From assembly GCF_030730925.1 (NCBI RefSeq), contig NZ_JAVAMB010000017.1, forward strand, positions 38,475 through 102,474: a DNA stretch of 64,000 nt. The letters are read 5' to 3'. The translations under genes and the position numbers were made by a program. Under the pieces are notes generated by a model. The model made no database searches, was not told the origin of the DNA, and saw nothing but the letters and a program-made list of their open reading frames with translations. This stretch comes from Flavobacterium sp. DG2-3. Lineage in GTDB: Bacteria; Bacteroidota; Bacteroidia; Flavobacteriales; Flavobacteriaceae. Positions 1 to 7,452 of the stretch are shown here, in pieces (positions within the stretch are counted from its first letter, which is position 1; each line of letters begins with the position of its first letter).

Positions 1-258
1 TTTCTCATTATGTTTATAATTGACAGAGGTATTGGGCTTTTTGGAAAAGATAGTCCGTTGTTATATATCTCTGCCATTACCAATTTTGCAGGAACCATCT
101 GGATGTGTTATTATTTTTATCCTGCACATCATCGTTTTTATGGCGAATCGAGAATAGTGTCATTTGTTAAAAGTGTATTGCTTTTTATAATAAACTCACT
201 ATTTATCCTATTTTTACTCACTTTATACGTTCTTTACACATTTATTAATTTACACTAA
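1..258 (+). CDS. C-terminal end of a membrane protein, possibly DUF3667 family (partial)
   Basis: The reading frame is open from the first base of the window (Phe-Leu-Ile precede the first Met at position 10), so this is the 3' end of a longer gene. The visible 86 residues hold two hydrophobic stretches, one near the start and one of about 25 residues at the end, with a short polar segment HHRFYGESR between them. That pattern, with an aromatic RFYG-type motif between the last two membrane helices, resembles the tail of DUF3667 membrane proteins of Flavobacteria. The function of that family is unknown. The stop lies 8 bp before the M28 peptidase gene, so the two may be cotranscribed. The family call is inference from a short tail; the membrane nature is directly visible. 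Confidence 0.5.
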   Translation, partial: FLIMFIIDRGIGLFGKDSPLLYISAITNFAGTIWMCYYFYPAHHRFYGESRIVSFVKSVLLFIINSLFILFLLTLYVLYTFINLH

Positions 259-266
259 CTATAGGA

Positions 267-1283
267 ATGAAAAAATTACTCCTTTTATTACTAGTTGTTT
301 CTGCGTATTCTTGTAAAACCGCGCAGTCAACAGCATCTAAAGACAATTCGGATCCAACGAAATATGTTAAAGCTATCAGCGAAAAAGACTTAAAGAAAAT
401 GCTTTATACTATCGCTTCTGATGAAATGGAAGGCCGCGAAACAGGTTCTCAAGGACAGAAAAAAGCGGGTCTTTACATGATTGAGCAATACAAAAAAAGT
501 GGCGTGTCTTTTCCAAAAGGAGCATCAAATTACTACCAGCCTGTTCCTGCAACATTTATGAATGCAAAACGCAATCAGAACCTTCCAGATTCAGAAAACA
601 TCTGGGCATATATTGAAGGTACAGAAAAACCAAATGAAGTTTTAGTAATTTCTGCGCACTACGATCACGTAGGTATTAAAGATGGCGAAGTTTACAACGG
701 AGCTGACGATGATGGCTCTGGAACTGTAGCCGTTATGGAAATGGCTAAAGCTTTTGCTAAAGCGAAAAAACAAGGACACGGACCAAAACGTTCTATCTTG
801 TTTCTTCATGTAACTGGTGAAGAGCACGGTTTACACGGATCGCGTTTTTATTCTGAAAATCCATTGTTTCCAATCGCAAATACAATTGCAGATATCAATA
901 TTGACATGATCGGACGTCGCGATGTGGAGCATTCAAACACAAACAATTATGTGTATGTTATTGGTGCAGACAGATTATCTTCTGACTTGCACAATGCTGT
1001 CGTTTCTCAAAATGACAAATACATTAAAATGGACTTAGATTTTAAATTTAATGATCCGAAAGATCCAAACCATTTCTACGAGCGTTCTGACCACTATAAC
1101 TTTGCAAAACACGGTATTCCATCTGTTTTCTTCTTTAACGGAGTTCACGAAGATTACCACGGAAAAGACGATACTCCAGAAAAAATTGAATACGATGCTT
1201 TAACAAAAAGAACGAAACTTGCTTTTGTACTAGCTTGGGATTTGGCTAATAGAGCAGAGAGACCGGTGGTTGATAAGAAATAA
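267..1283 (+). CDS. M28-family zinc peptidase, lipoprotein
   Basis: This is a 338-residue secreted lipoprotein of the M28 aminopeptidase family. The signal peptide MKKLLLLLLVVSAYSC ends in a lipobox with Cys16. The two-zinc centre can be traced: H131 and D133 in SAHYDHVG, D147/D148 in NGADDDGSGT, the catalytic and ligand glutamates E185/E186 in TGEEHG, D213 in DMIGR and H276 in SDHYNF. All canonical positions are present, so the enzyme should be active on peptide N-termini, anchored in the outer membrane or facing the periplasm. It is convergent with rho across a shared terminator. Substrate specificity cannot be read from the sequence. Confidence 0.92.
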   Translation: MKKLLLLLLVVSAYSCKTAQSTASKDNSDPTKYVKAISEKDLKKMLYTIASDEMEGRETGSQGQKKAGLYMIEQYKKSGVSFPKGASNYYQPVPATFMNAKRNQNLPDSENIWAYIEGTEKPNEVLVISAHYDHVGIKDGEVYNGADDDGSGTVAVMEMAKAFAKAKKQGHGPKRSILFLHVTGEEHGLHGSRFYSENPLFPIANTIADINIDMIGRRDVEHSNTNNYVYVIGADRLSSDLHNAVVSQNDKYIKMDLDFKFNDPKDPNHFYERSDHYNFAKHGIPSVFFFNGVHEDYHGKDDTPEKIEYDALTKRTKLAFVLAWDLANRAERPVVDKK

Positions 1284-1285
1284 TT

Positions 1286-1458
1286 CTAAGGGGCTAAGCT
1301 TCTGAGCTGCTAAGGTTCTAAGTTTTCTCTTAGTGATTAAAAAAAAATGGATGAGATAAATCTCATCCATTTTTTATGTTTTTAATTTTATAAACTTTGA
1401 AGCTTACATTCTTAGCAGCTTTAAAAAAACTTAGAAGCTCAGAAGCTTAGCATCTTAG
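1286..1458. repeat. Inverted pair of 8-nt-period arrays (CTAAG plus 3 nt)
   Basis: Downstream of the M28 gene five units start at 1286, 1294, 1302, 1310 and 1318, each reading CTAAG (one CTGAG) followed by three free bases. On the other side of the terminator the reverse-complement form CTTAG/CTCAG starts at 1430, 1438, 1446 and 1454, ending 10 bp before the rho stop codon. The spacing of exactly 8 nt in both arms is seen directly. The two arms can pair imperfectly around the central hairpin. The function is unknown; see the findings. Confidence 0.85.
1341..1375. terminator. Bidirectional intrinsic terminator between M28 gene and rho
   Basis: A perfect stem AAAATGGATGAGAT / ATCTCATCCATTTT with a two-base AA loop is flanked by an A run on the left and a T run on the right. 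It can therefore stop transcription from both converging genes. Confidence 0.85.
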
Positions 1459-1468
1459 AACCTTTCAA

Positions 1469-3313
1469 TTAATCATTCATCGAAATCAAAAACTCTTCAT
1501 TATTCTTCGTTTTCTTGAAACGGTCGTTTACGAAGTCCATAGATTCTACTGGGTTCATATCTGATAAATATTTACGCATAATCCACATTCTTTGCAATGT
1601 CTTTTCGTCTAATAATAGGTCGTCGCGACGTGTACTAGAAGATGTAAGATCGATTGCTGGGAAAATACGTTTATTGGCTATCTTACGGTCTAATTGTAAT
1701 TCCATGTTACCCGTTCCTTTAAATTCTTCGAAGATCACTTCGTCCATTTTAGAACCTGTTTCTGTTAATGCAGTTGCGATGATACTTAAAGATCCGCCGT
1801 TTTCTACATTTCTAGCCGCTCCAAAGAAACGTTTTGGTTTTTGTAATGCATTCGCATCAACACCTCCACTTAATACTTTTCCAGATGCTGGCTGAACGGT
1901 GTTGTAAGCTCTTGCTAAACGAGTAATAGAATCTAATAAAATCACTACATCGTGACCGCATTCTACCAAACGTTTTGCTTTTTCTAATACAATGTTGGCA
2001 ATTTTTACGTGTTCTTGCGGCTCTCTGTCGAAAGTTGAAGCGATAACTTCACCGCGAACACTTCTTTGCATATCTGTAACCTCCTCTGGACGCTCGTCAA
2101 TAAGAAGAACAATCAAATAAACTTCAGGATGATTGGCAGCAATTGCATTTGCAATATCTTTAAGTAACATTGTTTTACCCGTTTTAGGCTGTGCAACGAT
2201 CATACCACGCTGACCTTTACCTATTGGTGAAAACAAATCTATAATTCTTGTTGAAATAGAACTGCCTTTTTCGGCTAGTTTAAATTTTTCTGAAGGGAAA
2301 ACTGGTGTCAAGTGTTCGAAAGAAACTCTGTCACGAACGACTTGCGGATCGTGTCCGTTAATTTTTAACACACGAACCAATGGAAAAAACTTCTCACCTT
2401 CTTTAGGAGGACGAACCACTCCTTTTACAGTATCTCCGGTTTTTAGACCAAATAATCTGATTTGTGAAGTTGATAAATAAATATCATCTGGAGAAGCTAA
2501 ATAATTATAATCTGATGAACGTAAAAATCCGTAACCGTCTGGCATCATTTCTAAAACGCCTTCACTTTCAATAATTCCGTCAAATTCAAAATCTGAATCT
2601 CTGAAGTTATTATTGTTCTTTTTATTCTTGTGGTTAGGGTTTTGATTGTTATGATTTCCGTTTCCATTGCCATTCCCACTCTGATTTTGGTTCTGATTCG
2701 GGTTTTGATTTTGGTTCTGGCTCGAATTTTTATTCTGATTCGGATTGATCTTTTTTGCAGGAGCAATTTGTGGAGTTTTTTCAGCTGTTTCGGCTGTTGG
2801 CTCAGAAACTATTGATTCTGACGGAGCTGCTTCTGCAACTTCTTCATTAGCAACCACTTCTTTTACAATTTCTTTCTCCTTTTTCAGCGCTACTTTCTTT
2901 TCGTATGCCTGTTTGTTAAATTTTACAACTTTAGGCTCTTTTTTTGCAGCTGTTTTATTTTCCTGTACTGCTTCAGTTGCCGTTTCTGCAATTGGCTGAA
3001 CTGTTTCAGCAGTATCGTTATTTTGAACAGTTTCCTCTACTTTATCAAATTCTAAAACAGGAGTATTTTTGGTATTTGCTGCTTTTGGTTTTGCTGGCGC
3101 GATTCTAGCGCGTTTCGGTTTTTCTTCTTTGGCTTCAGAAACTGCTGTTGTTTGAGGAGCTTCAGCTGGTGCATTAGATGCTTCTTGGTGTGCTAAAATC
3201 TGACTAATTAAAGTCTCTTTTTTGACACCAGTAATCTTTATTGTTTTAGCTAACTTAGCTATTTCTTGAAGCTCAGCAAGCTTCATTTCTTTTAATGCAG
3301 AAATATCAAACAT
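1469..3313 (-). CDS. rho: Transcription termination factor Rho with long N/Q-rich insert
   Basis: This is the hexameric RNA-dependent ATPase that ends transcription. Its 614 residues exceed the roughly 420 of E. coli Rho. Residues 1-45 form the Rho N-terminal helical domain. Residues about 50-185 are an Ala/Glu/Lys/Pro-rich linker, and residues about 186-236 are almost only Asn, Gln, Gly, Lys and His (NQNQNPNQNQNQ type). The RNA-binding cold-shock fold follows (GYGFLRS near residue 260). The ATPase core has a P-loop AQPKTGKT near 374, Walker B VVILLDSITR, and the C-terminal SSSTRRDDLL region. The catalytic parts are intact. Long disordered inserts are known in Bacteroidota Rho, and N/Q-rich ones have been linked to phase separation or prion-like behaviour in other bacteria; that this one behaves so is inference. 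The gene has its own 180-bp upstream gap. Confidence 0.97.
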   Translation of the reverse strand: MFDISALKEMKLAELQEIAKLAKTIKITGVKKETLISQILAHQEASNAPAEAPQTTAVSEAKEEKPKRARIAPAKPKAANTKNTPVLEFDKVEETVQNNDTAETVQPIAETATEAVQENKTAAKKEPKVVKFNKQAYEKKVALKKEKEIVKEVVANEEVAEAAPSESIVSEPTAETAEKTPQIAPAKKINPNQNKNSSQNQNQNPNQNQNQSGNGNGNGNHNNQNPNHKNKKNNNNFRDSDFEFDGIIESEGVLEMMPDGYGFLRSSDYNYLASPDDIYLSTSQIRLFGLKTGDTVKGVVRPPKEGEKFFPLVRVLKINGHDPQVVRDRVSFEHLTPVFPSEKFKLAEKGSSISTRIIDLFSPIGKGQRGMIVAQPKTGKTMLLKDIANAIAANHPEVYLIVLLIDERPEEVTDMQRSVRGEVIASTFDREPQEHVKIANIVLEKAKRLVECGHDVVILLDSITRLARAYNTVQPASGKVLSGGVDANALQKPKRFFGAARNVENGGSLSIIATALTETGSKMDEVIFEEFKGTGNMELQLDRKIANKRIFPAIDLTSSSTRRDDLLLDEKTLQRMWIMRKYLSDMNPVESMDFVNDRFKKTKNNEEFLISMND

Positions 3314-3469
3314 GAATGTTCTATGAATTTAATTATTTTAAGGAATACTGTAAAAAGAATAGGTAGATAATTAATTTGAATTGACCGCAGTATGAAGTGC
3401 TTACGGTATTATGATGCAATAATACGAATAAAATTTTATCATACAATAGTATTTTAAAAAAAGAAAATA

Positions 3470-3477
3470 TATTTTTG
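3470..3477 (+). promoter_or_regulatory. Bacteroidota -7 promoter element (TATTTTTG)
   Basis: The octamer matches the TAnnTTTG consensus of Bacteroidota sigma-A promoters and lies 17 bp before the start codon of the DUF4293 gene. No clear -33 TTG is visible at the proper distance. Confidence 0.5.
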
Positions 3478-3494
3478 TAAAACATTTTTAGGCC

Positions 3495-3905
3495 ATGATA
3501 CAAAGAATTCAAACTGTATATTTATTTCTAGCTTTTGCTGCAACTGGCATTTTAATGCTTTTTGTTCCGCTTTGGACAACTAGTGCAGGAAAGCCATTCT
3601 TTTTTATGCAGGATCAGCTTTATGCTTTTATATTAGGTTTAACAACTATGCTTAGTATTATCAGTATAATTTCATTTAAAAAGAGACAAAATCAGTTTGT
3701 GCTAAACAGACTGAATATAATATTAAATTTAATTTTATTAGGATTATTTGTATATCGATCACTAAATTTATCTGGAGAGGCAGAAGTCTCTGAGAAAGGT
3801 ATTGGGATGTTCATGCCGATTGTTGCTATCGTGTTATTAGTTTTAGCTAATAAGGCCATCAAAAAGGACGAAGATCTTGTAAAATCTGTTGATCGTTTGA
3901 GGTAA
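3495..3905 (+). CDS. DUF4293 family four-helix membrane protein
   Basis: This 136-residue integral membrane protein starts MIQRIQTVYLFLAF, the typical beginning of DUF4293 proteins, which are found next to rho or other housekeeping genes across Bacteroidota. Four hydrophobic segments are visible, at about residues 5-25, 42-60, 72-88 and 105-125. There are no catalytic motifs. It is divergent from rho and followed by its own terminator, so it is a monocistronic unit. The function of the family is not known. The family assignment is by recognition of the N-terminus and topology. Confidence 0.75.
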   Translation: MIQRIQTVYLFLAFAATGILMLFVPLWTTSAGKPFFFMQDQLYAFILGLTTMLSIISIISFKKRQNQFVLNRLNIILNLILLGLFVYRSLNLSGEAEVSEKGIGMFMPIVAIVLLVLANKAIKKDEDLVKSVDRLR

Positions 3906-3936
3906 ACCTATAAACTTAGTTTATTTTGTGCGAAGA

Positions 3937-3966
3937 AAAACCCGAATCTATATTCGGGTTTTTTTT
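3937..3966 (+). terminator. Intrinsic terminator after the DUF4293 gene
   Basis: An 11-bp stem AAAACCCGAAT / ATTCGGGTTTT with a four-base loop is followed by a T run. Confidence 0.9.
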
Positions 3967-4024
3967 ATGCCCTATTGTATTATAAATCAAACCTAAAGAG
4001 CATAATAAAAATCTGTTTACGTCA

Positions 4025-4032
4025 TAAATTTG
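4025..4032 (+). promoter_or_regulatory. -7 promoter element (TAAATTTG) of the two-component operon
   Basis: TAAATTTG fits TAnnTTTG and lies 21 bp before the ATG of the response regulator. It also shows that a TTG codon overlapping it (position 4030) is unlikely to be the start. Confidence 0.55.
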
Positions 4033-4053
4033 CATTTTCAAATTCAAACAATC

Positions 4054-4713
4054 ATGACACCAAAAATAAGGATTCATCTTGCAGATGACCATCAGGTACT
4101 CATTGATGGTCTTTCAAACCTACTGCAAACCGTGTCAAACTTTGAGGTGGCAGGAACTTCATTAGACGGAACTACTGTTTATGACGATGTTGTAAATGAC
4201 AAAGCCGATGTTTTGATTCTAGACATCAGCATGCCTAAAAAAGACGGCATTGAAACCCTTAAGGAATTTAACGAAAAACAACTGCCTTGCAATGTCATTA
4301 TTTTATCCAGCTACGATGATCTCAAAATCATTAAAGAGGTAATGAAATTAGGCGCAAAAGGCTATTTGACCAAAAATTGTGCTGGCGAAAACATTATTGA
4401 AGCTGTCGAAGCTGTTTATCAAGGTCAGGAATACTTTAGCGATGCCGTAAGACAAAAAATCTTCAACACCTTCAAAGACAATCCGAAACTTAACCCTAAT
4501 GCCATTATAGAGAATCCGCTTTTGAGTCCGCGAGAGCTTGAAATCATTATTTTGATTGCCTTAGAATACAGCGGAAAGGAAATCAGCGAAAAACTCTTTA
4601 TCAGCGCTCATACTGTTGAAACGCATCGCAAAAACATTATGAAGAAACTGAATATTAAAAGCACAATAGGTTTGGTAAAATATGCGCTCAAAAACAATTT
4701 GATTAATCCTTAA
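4054..4713 (+). CDS. NarL/LuxR-type response regulator
   Basis: This 219-residue DNA-binding response regulator starts at the ATG giving MTPKIRIHLADDH; an upstream in-frame TTG overlaps the promoter and was not used. The receiver domain (residues 1-120) has the acidic pair in LADDH, the phospho-acceptor D57 in LILDISMP and the conserved Lys in YLTKNC. A linker leads to a LuxR/GerE helix-turn-helix at about 150-215 (LSPRELEIIILIA, HTVETHRKNIMKKL). The gene ends 11 bp before a histidine kinase gene of the matching HisKA_3 type, so the two form a two-component system. The stimulus is not evident. Confidence 0.93.
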   Translation: MTPKIRIHLADDHQVLIDGLSNLLQTVSNFEVAGTSLDGTTVYDDVVNDKADVLILDISMPKKDGIETLKEFNEKQLPCNVIILSSYDDLKIIKEVMKLGAKGYLTKNCAGENIIEAVEAVYQGQEYFSDAVRQKIFNTFKDNPKLNPNAIIENPLLSPRELEIIILIALEYSGKEISEKLFISAHTVETHRKNIMKKLNIKSTIGLVKYALKNNLINP

Positions 4714-4724
4714 AAATCCCTCTA

Positions 4725-5639
4725 ATGTTTCGTTTCAATTTTCTTATCTCTTTGCTATTGCTTTTTGCCGTTAAAAGCACCAGCATTGCACAGCCAAATG
4801 ATAGAATAAACGCAAGGGCGGCACAGACAGAGATAAGCAGTGTAAGCAAACCAAATCACATTAGCAAAACAGAACAGCTTCGAAATAAAAAAGTCGTTAG
4901 CTTATCTATAATACTTATCGTTATCATTTTTCTTTTATTTTACTTTTTATACCAAAACAATAAACTAAAACAAAAAATAAAAAGAAAGGATACGAAACAA
5001 AAAATCCTTCTCAACATTATCAATTCTAGCATTGATTCTCAAGAGATAGAGCGTAAAAAAATTGCTTCTTTTCTGCATGACAATATCAATTCGCTCTTAT
5101 CTTCTGCGGGATTACATTTAAATACTTTTACAGCGCAGCACGATATAAAATCAAACGAAATACAGAAAGCAAAAACCATTCTGTCTGAAGCACATGAACT
5201 TTTACGAGACATGTCACACGATCTTGTTCCGTCACTTTTGGTTCGTTTTGGATTAATTTATGCGTTAGAAGATTTATGCGAAAAGAACTCCAATTCGGCA
5301 ATCGAATTTGCGTTTTCAAGTGCTATTCCAACTAGTAGAAGATATATTGAAAAATTCGAAATGAAGATCTATTTTATTGTCAGCGAATTGTTCAGCAACA
5401 TTACCAAACATAGCAATGCAAAAAAGGCAAAACTTTCTTTGACCGAAAAAGAAAATCAGTTAATCCTGCTCATTCATGATGACGGAATTGGTTTTAAAAC
5501 CCAAAAATTAAACGATGCAGAAGGTTTCGGCTTAAACAGAATTAGAGCCCGAATTAAAAAATATAAAGGAACTTTATCTATCGTTTCCAAAGAAAATCTG
5601 GGAACTAAAATAAAAATCCAGATTCCGCTGCCACACTAA
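4725..5639 (+). CDS. Sensor histidine kinase, HisKA_3 (NarX/DegS) type
   Basis: This 304-residue kinase is the partner of the NarL-type regulator just upstream. It has a cleavable-looking signal peptide (MFRFNFLISLLLLFAVKSTSIAQ), only about 35 periplasmic residues, and one membrane helix (residues 57-78). The dimerisation domain ERKKIASFLHDNINS has H118 as phospho-acceptor. The ATPase domain shows the N box SELFSNITKHSNA, HDDGIGF and GFGLNRIRARI. Many relatives carry TPR repeats in the sensor part; here that part is missing, so the input is probably a partner protein or the membrane itself (inference). The stop codon abuts the convergent phosphodiesterase gene with no gap. Confidence 0.9.
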   Translation: MFRFNFLISLLLLFAVKSTSIAQPNDRINARAAQTEISSVSKPNHISKTEQLRNKKVVSLSIILIVIIFLLFYFLYQNNKLKQKIKRKDTKQKILLNIINSSIDSQEIERKKIASFLHDNINSLLSSAGLHLNTFTAQHDIKSNEIQKAKTILSEAHELLRDMSHDLVPSLLVRFGLIYALEDLCEKNSNSAIEFAFSSAIPTSRRYIEKFEMKIYFIVSELFSNITKHSNAKKAKLSLTEKENQLILLIHDDGIGFKTQKLNDAEGFGLNRIRARIKKYKGTLSIVSKENLGTKIKIQIPLPH

Positions 5640-6134
5640 TTACTTCACTCCTATTTCAACAATTTCTAAATCTTTGATTTTATCGTCATCAATTACAAAG
5701 CGAAGCATGGTTCTTACCTTATGAAAACCGCTTTTTCCCGCCGCACCTGGGTTCATGTGCAATAAATTGTTCTTTTTATCAAACATGACTTTCAAAATAT
5801 GCGAATGTCCGCAAATAAATAATTTAGGCGGATTCAGAGCCAATTCTTCCCTAACATTTTGATTGTATTTTCCTGGATAACCTCCAATATGCGTAATCCA
5901 AACAGAAACATTTTCACATGAAAAACGATTGTTTAACGGAAATTCTAATCTCGCTTTTGCGTCATCGATATTTCCGTAAACCGCTCTGAGAGGCTTTAGT
6001 TTTTTAATGGTATCGGTTACCGTCAAATCTCCGATATCTCCAGCATGCCAGACTTCATCTGCCTGAGCAACATATTTTAAAATGGTATCGTCGATATGAC
6101 TGTGAGTATCGGAAAGCAGTAGGATTTTTTTCAT
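5640..6134 (-). CDS. YfcE/MJ0936-type metallophosphoesterase
   Basis: This 164-residue cytoplasmic phosphodiesterase is of the small calcineurin-like class. The metal-binding motifs are in order: SDTHSH (D9, H11), GDIGD (D33), GNID, THIGG and GHSH, followed by the NPGAAG segment typical of YfcE-like enzymes. Family members cleave phosphodiester bonds in small substrates, but the physiological substrate is unknown. The start codon at 6134 is preceded almost directly by an array of CTTAG octamers, so the leader of this gene consists of repeat sequence. It is convergent with the kinase gene with zero spacing. Confidence 0.92.
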   Translation of the reverse strand: MKKILLLSDTHSHIDDTILKYVAQADEVWHAGDIGDLTVTDTIKKLKPLRAVYGNIDDAKARLEFPLNNRFSCENVSVWITHIGGYPGKYNQNVREELALNPPKLFICGHSHILKVMFDKKNNLLHMNPGAAGKSGFHKVRTMLRFVIDDDKIKDLEIVEIGVK

Positions 6135-6212
6135 TCTAAGGTTCTAAGTTGCTAAGATACTAAGATTCTAAGTTTTTTCTGCCACGAAGGCACGTAGTCG
6201 CAAAGTTTTTTT

Positions 6213-6419
6213 GTAGAGACGCACCGCAGTGCGTCTAACATTTGGATTGGAAAACGATTAATGTAAATATTTTTTTGTCTTTGCGCCTTTGTGGCAAAAC
6301 CATTCTGAGCGTTAGACACACTGCAGTGTGCCTCTACAATGAAAAATAAAAAACTTTGTGCCTTCGCGACTTTGTGGCAAAACCAATCTAGCGTGAGACG
6401 CACTGCGGTGCGACTCTAC
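6213..6419. repeat. Three copies of a short palindrome (GTAGAGACGCAC type)
   Basis: Near-palindromes at 6213-6239, 6311-6337 and 6395-6419 share the arrangement GTAGAG..CACTGCAGTG..CTCTAC. The second has a perfect 14-bp core, CACACTGCAGTGTG (6317-6330). The first has 8-bp arms AGACGCAC / GTGCGTCT. They alternate with the octamer blocks of this spacer. Similar sequences recur in many bacterial intergenic regions; the role is unknown. Confidence 0.75.
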
Positions 6420-6534
6420 AATCCAAAACACAAAAAAACCTTTGTTACTTTGTCACTTTGAACCTTTGCCACCTAAAAGAAAAACCTTAGAACCTTAGCA
6501 TCTCAGAATCTTAGCATCTTAAAAAAAACCTTTG

Positions 6535-6542
6535 TACCTTTG
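6535..6542 (+). promoter_or_regulatory. Possible -7 element (TACCTTTG) inside the octamer array before truA
   Basis: TACCTTTG fits TAnnTTTG and lies 25 bp before the truA ATG. It is formed by two array units, so the match may be fortuitous. Confidence 0.3.
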
Positions 6543-6567
6543 CCTCTCAGAACCTCTGTCCCTTAAA

Positions 6568-7314
6568 ATGAGATATTTTATTCAATTCGCTTATAACGGA
6601 ACCCATTATCATGGCTGGCAAATACAGCCAAACGCTTCTTCAGTTCAGGAAACTTTAAATAAGGCTTTTTCGGTTTTACTAAATGAAACTATCAGCATTA
6701 TGGGTGCTGGAAGAACTGACAGTGGTGTTCATGCAAGCGAAATGTACGGGCATTTTGATACAGAAAAAACCTTAGATATTCCGGTTTTAATTCATAAACT
6801 GAATTCGTATTTACCAAAAGATATTGCGATTTTTGACATTATACTCGTTCACGATGATGCGCATTGCCGATTTGATGCGACAAAGCGAACGTATGAATAT
6901 CATATCAATACCGTTAAAAATCCGTTTTTACAGGAATTGAGCTGGTATGTCACGCAGAAATTGGATGTTGAATTAATGAATGAAGCGGCTCAGCTCTTAT
7001 TAAAACATACTGATTTCGAATGTTTTTCGAAAGTTCATACTGATGTCAATACATTTGATTGCACGATTTTTGAGGCATACTGGAAACAAGAAAATGGAAA
7101 ACTGGTTTTTACCATTTCAGCAAATCGTTTTTTAAGGAATATGGTTCGCGCGATTGTTGGCACTTTGATCAATATCGGTTTAAAGAAAATTTCTTTAATA
7201 GATTTTGAAAATATCATTGCCAGCAAAAGCAGAGAAAAAGCAGGATTTTCGGTTCCTGCACATGGTTTATATTTAACCAAAATAGTGTATGATTACATAA
7301 ATAGCCCTGATTGA
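6568..7314 (+). CDS. truA: tRNA pseudouridine(38-40) synthase TruA
   Basis: This 248-residue enzyme makes pseudouridine in the tRNA anticodon stem-loop. The start was set at the ATG giving MRYFIQFAYNG; an upstream TTG at 6532 lies in repeat DNA. The catalytic motif GAGRTDSGVHA contains the nucleophile D51. RFDATKRTYEYHI and the C-terminal FLRNMVRAIVGTLI segment are typical of TruA. The leader consists of CTTTG/CTCAG octamers that stop 1 bp before the ATG. Length and motifs are normal for the family. Confidence 0.96.
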   Translation: MRYFIQFAYNGTHYHGWQIQPNASSVQETLNKAFSVLLNETISIMGAGRTDSGVHASEMYGHFDTEKTLDIPVLIHKLNSYLPKDIAIFDIILVHDDAHCRFDATKRTYEYHINTVKNPFLQELSWYVTQKLDVELMNEAAQLLLKHTDFECFSKVHTDVNTFDCTIFEAYWKQENGKLVFTISANRFLRNMVRAIVGTLINIGLKKISLIDFENIIASKSREKAGFSVPAHGLYLTKIVYDYINSPD

Positions 7315-7400
7315 AGTGAAAAGCTTTTTTGAAAAAAATATAGTTTTTGTGTTTTGATAAAGCGACCAACGGAAGCTCTTAGCAAAACAGTACAAAAACA

Positions 7401-7408
7401 TATTTTTG
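7401..7408 (+). promoter_or_regulatory. Possible -7 promoter element (TATTTTTG) of the ABC exporter gene
   Basis: TATTTTTG fits TAnnTTTG and lies 44 bp before the start codon. The region has no other feature apart from A/T runs. Confidence 0.4.
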
Positions 7409-7452
7409 AAAAAAACTTGTAACGGAAAGCAGGAAACAGCTCCTAAAAATAA

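Larger units (their letters stand above)
6136..6566. repeat. Composite 8-nt-period repeat region filling the phosphodiesterase-truA spacer
   Basis: Five CTAAG units start at 6136, 6144, 6152, 6160 and 6168. Then CGAAG, CGTAG and CAAAG follow at 6185, 6193 and 6201. Reverse-orientation units follow: CTTTG at 6279 and 6287; CTTTG/CTTCG/CTTTG at 6354, 6362 and 6370; CTTTG at 6440, 6448, 6456 and 6464; CTTAG/CTCAG at 6486, 6494, 6502, 6510 and 6518; and CTTTG/CTCAG/CTCTG/CTTAA at 6530, 6538, 6546, 6554 and 6562. Spacing inside each block is exactly 8. The region begins 2 bp from one start codon and ends 2 bp from the other. Three palindromes lie inside it. No gene is seen here. Confidence 0.85.

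Noticed and set aside
2551..2766. Minus-strand ORF within rho with many Arg, Thr and Ile codons
   Set aside because: It is the shifted reading of the N/Q-rich insert of rho, an effect of the repeated codons.
6136..6566. Octamer arrays as CRISPR or as simple microsatellites
   Set aside because: Units of 8 nt are far too short for CRISPR. The three free bases in each unit do not fit a simple slippage repeat.
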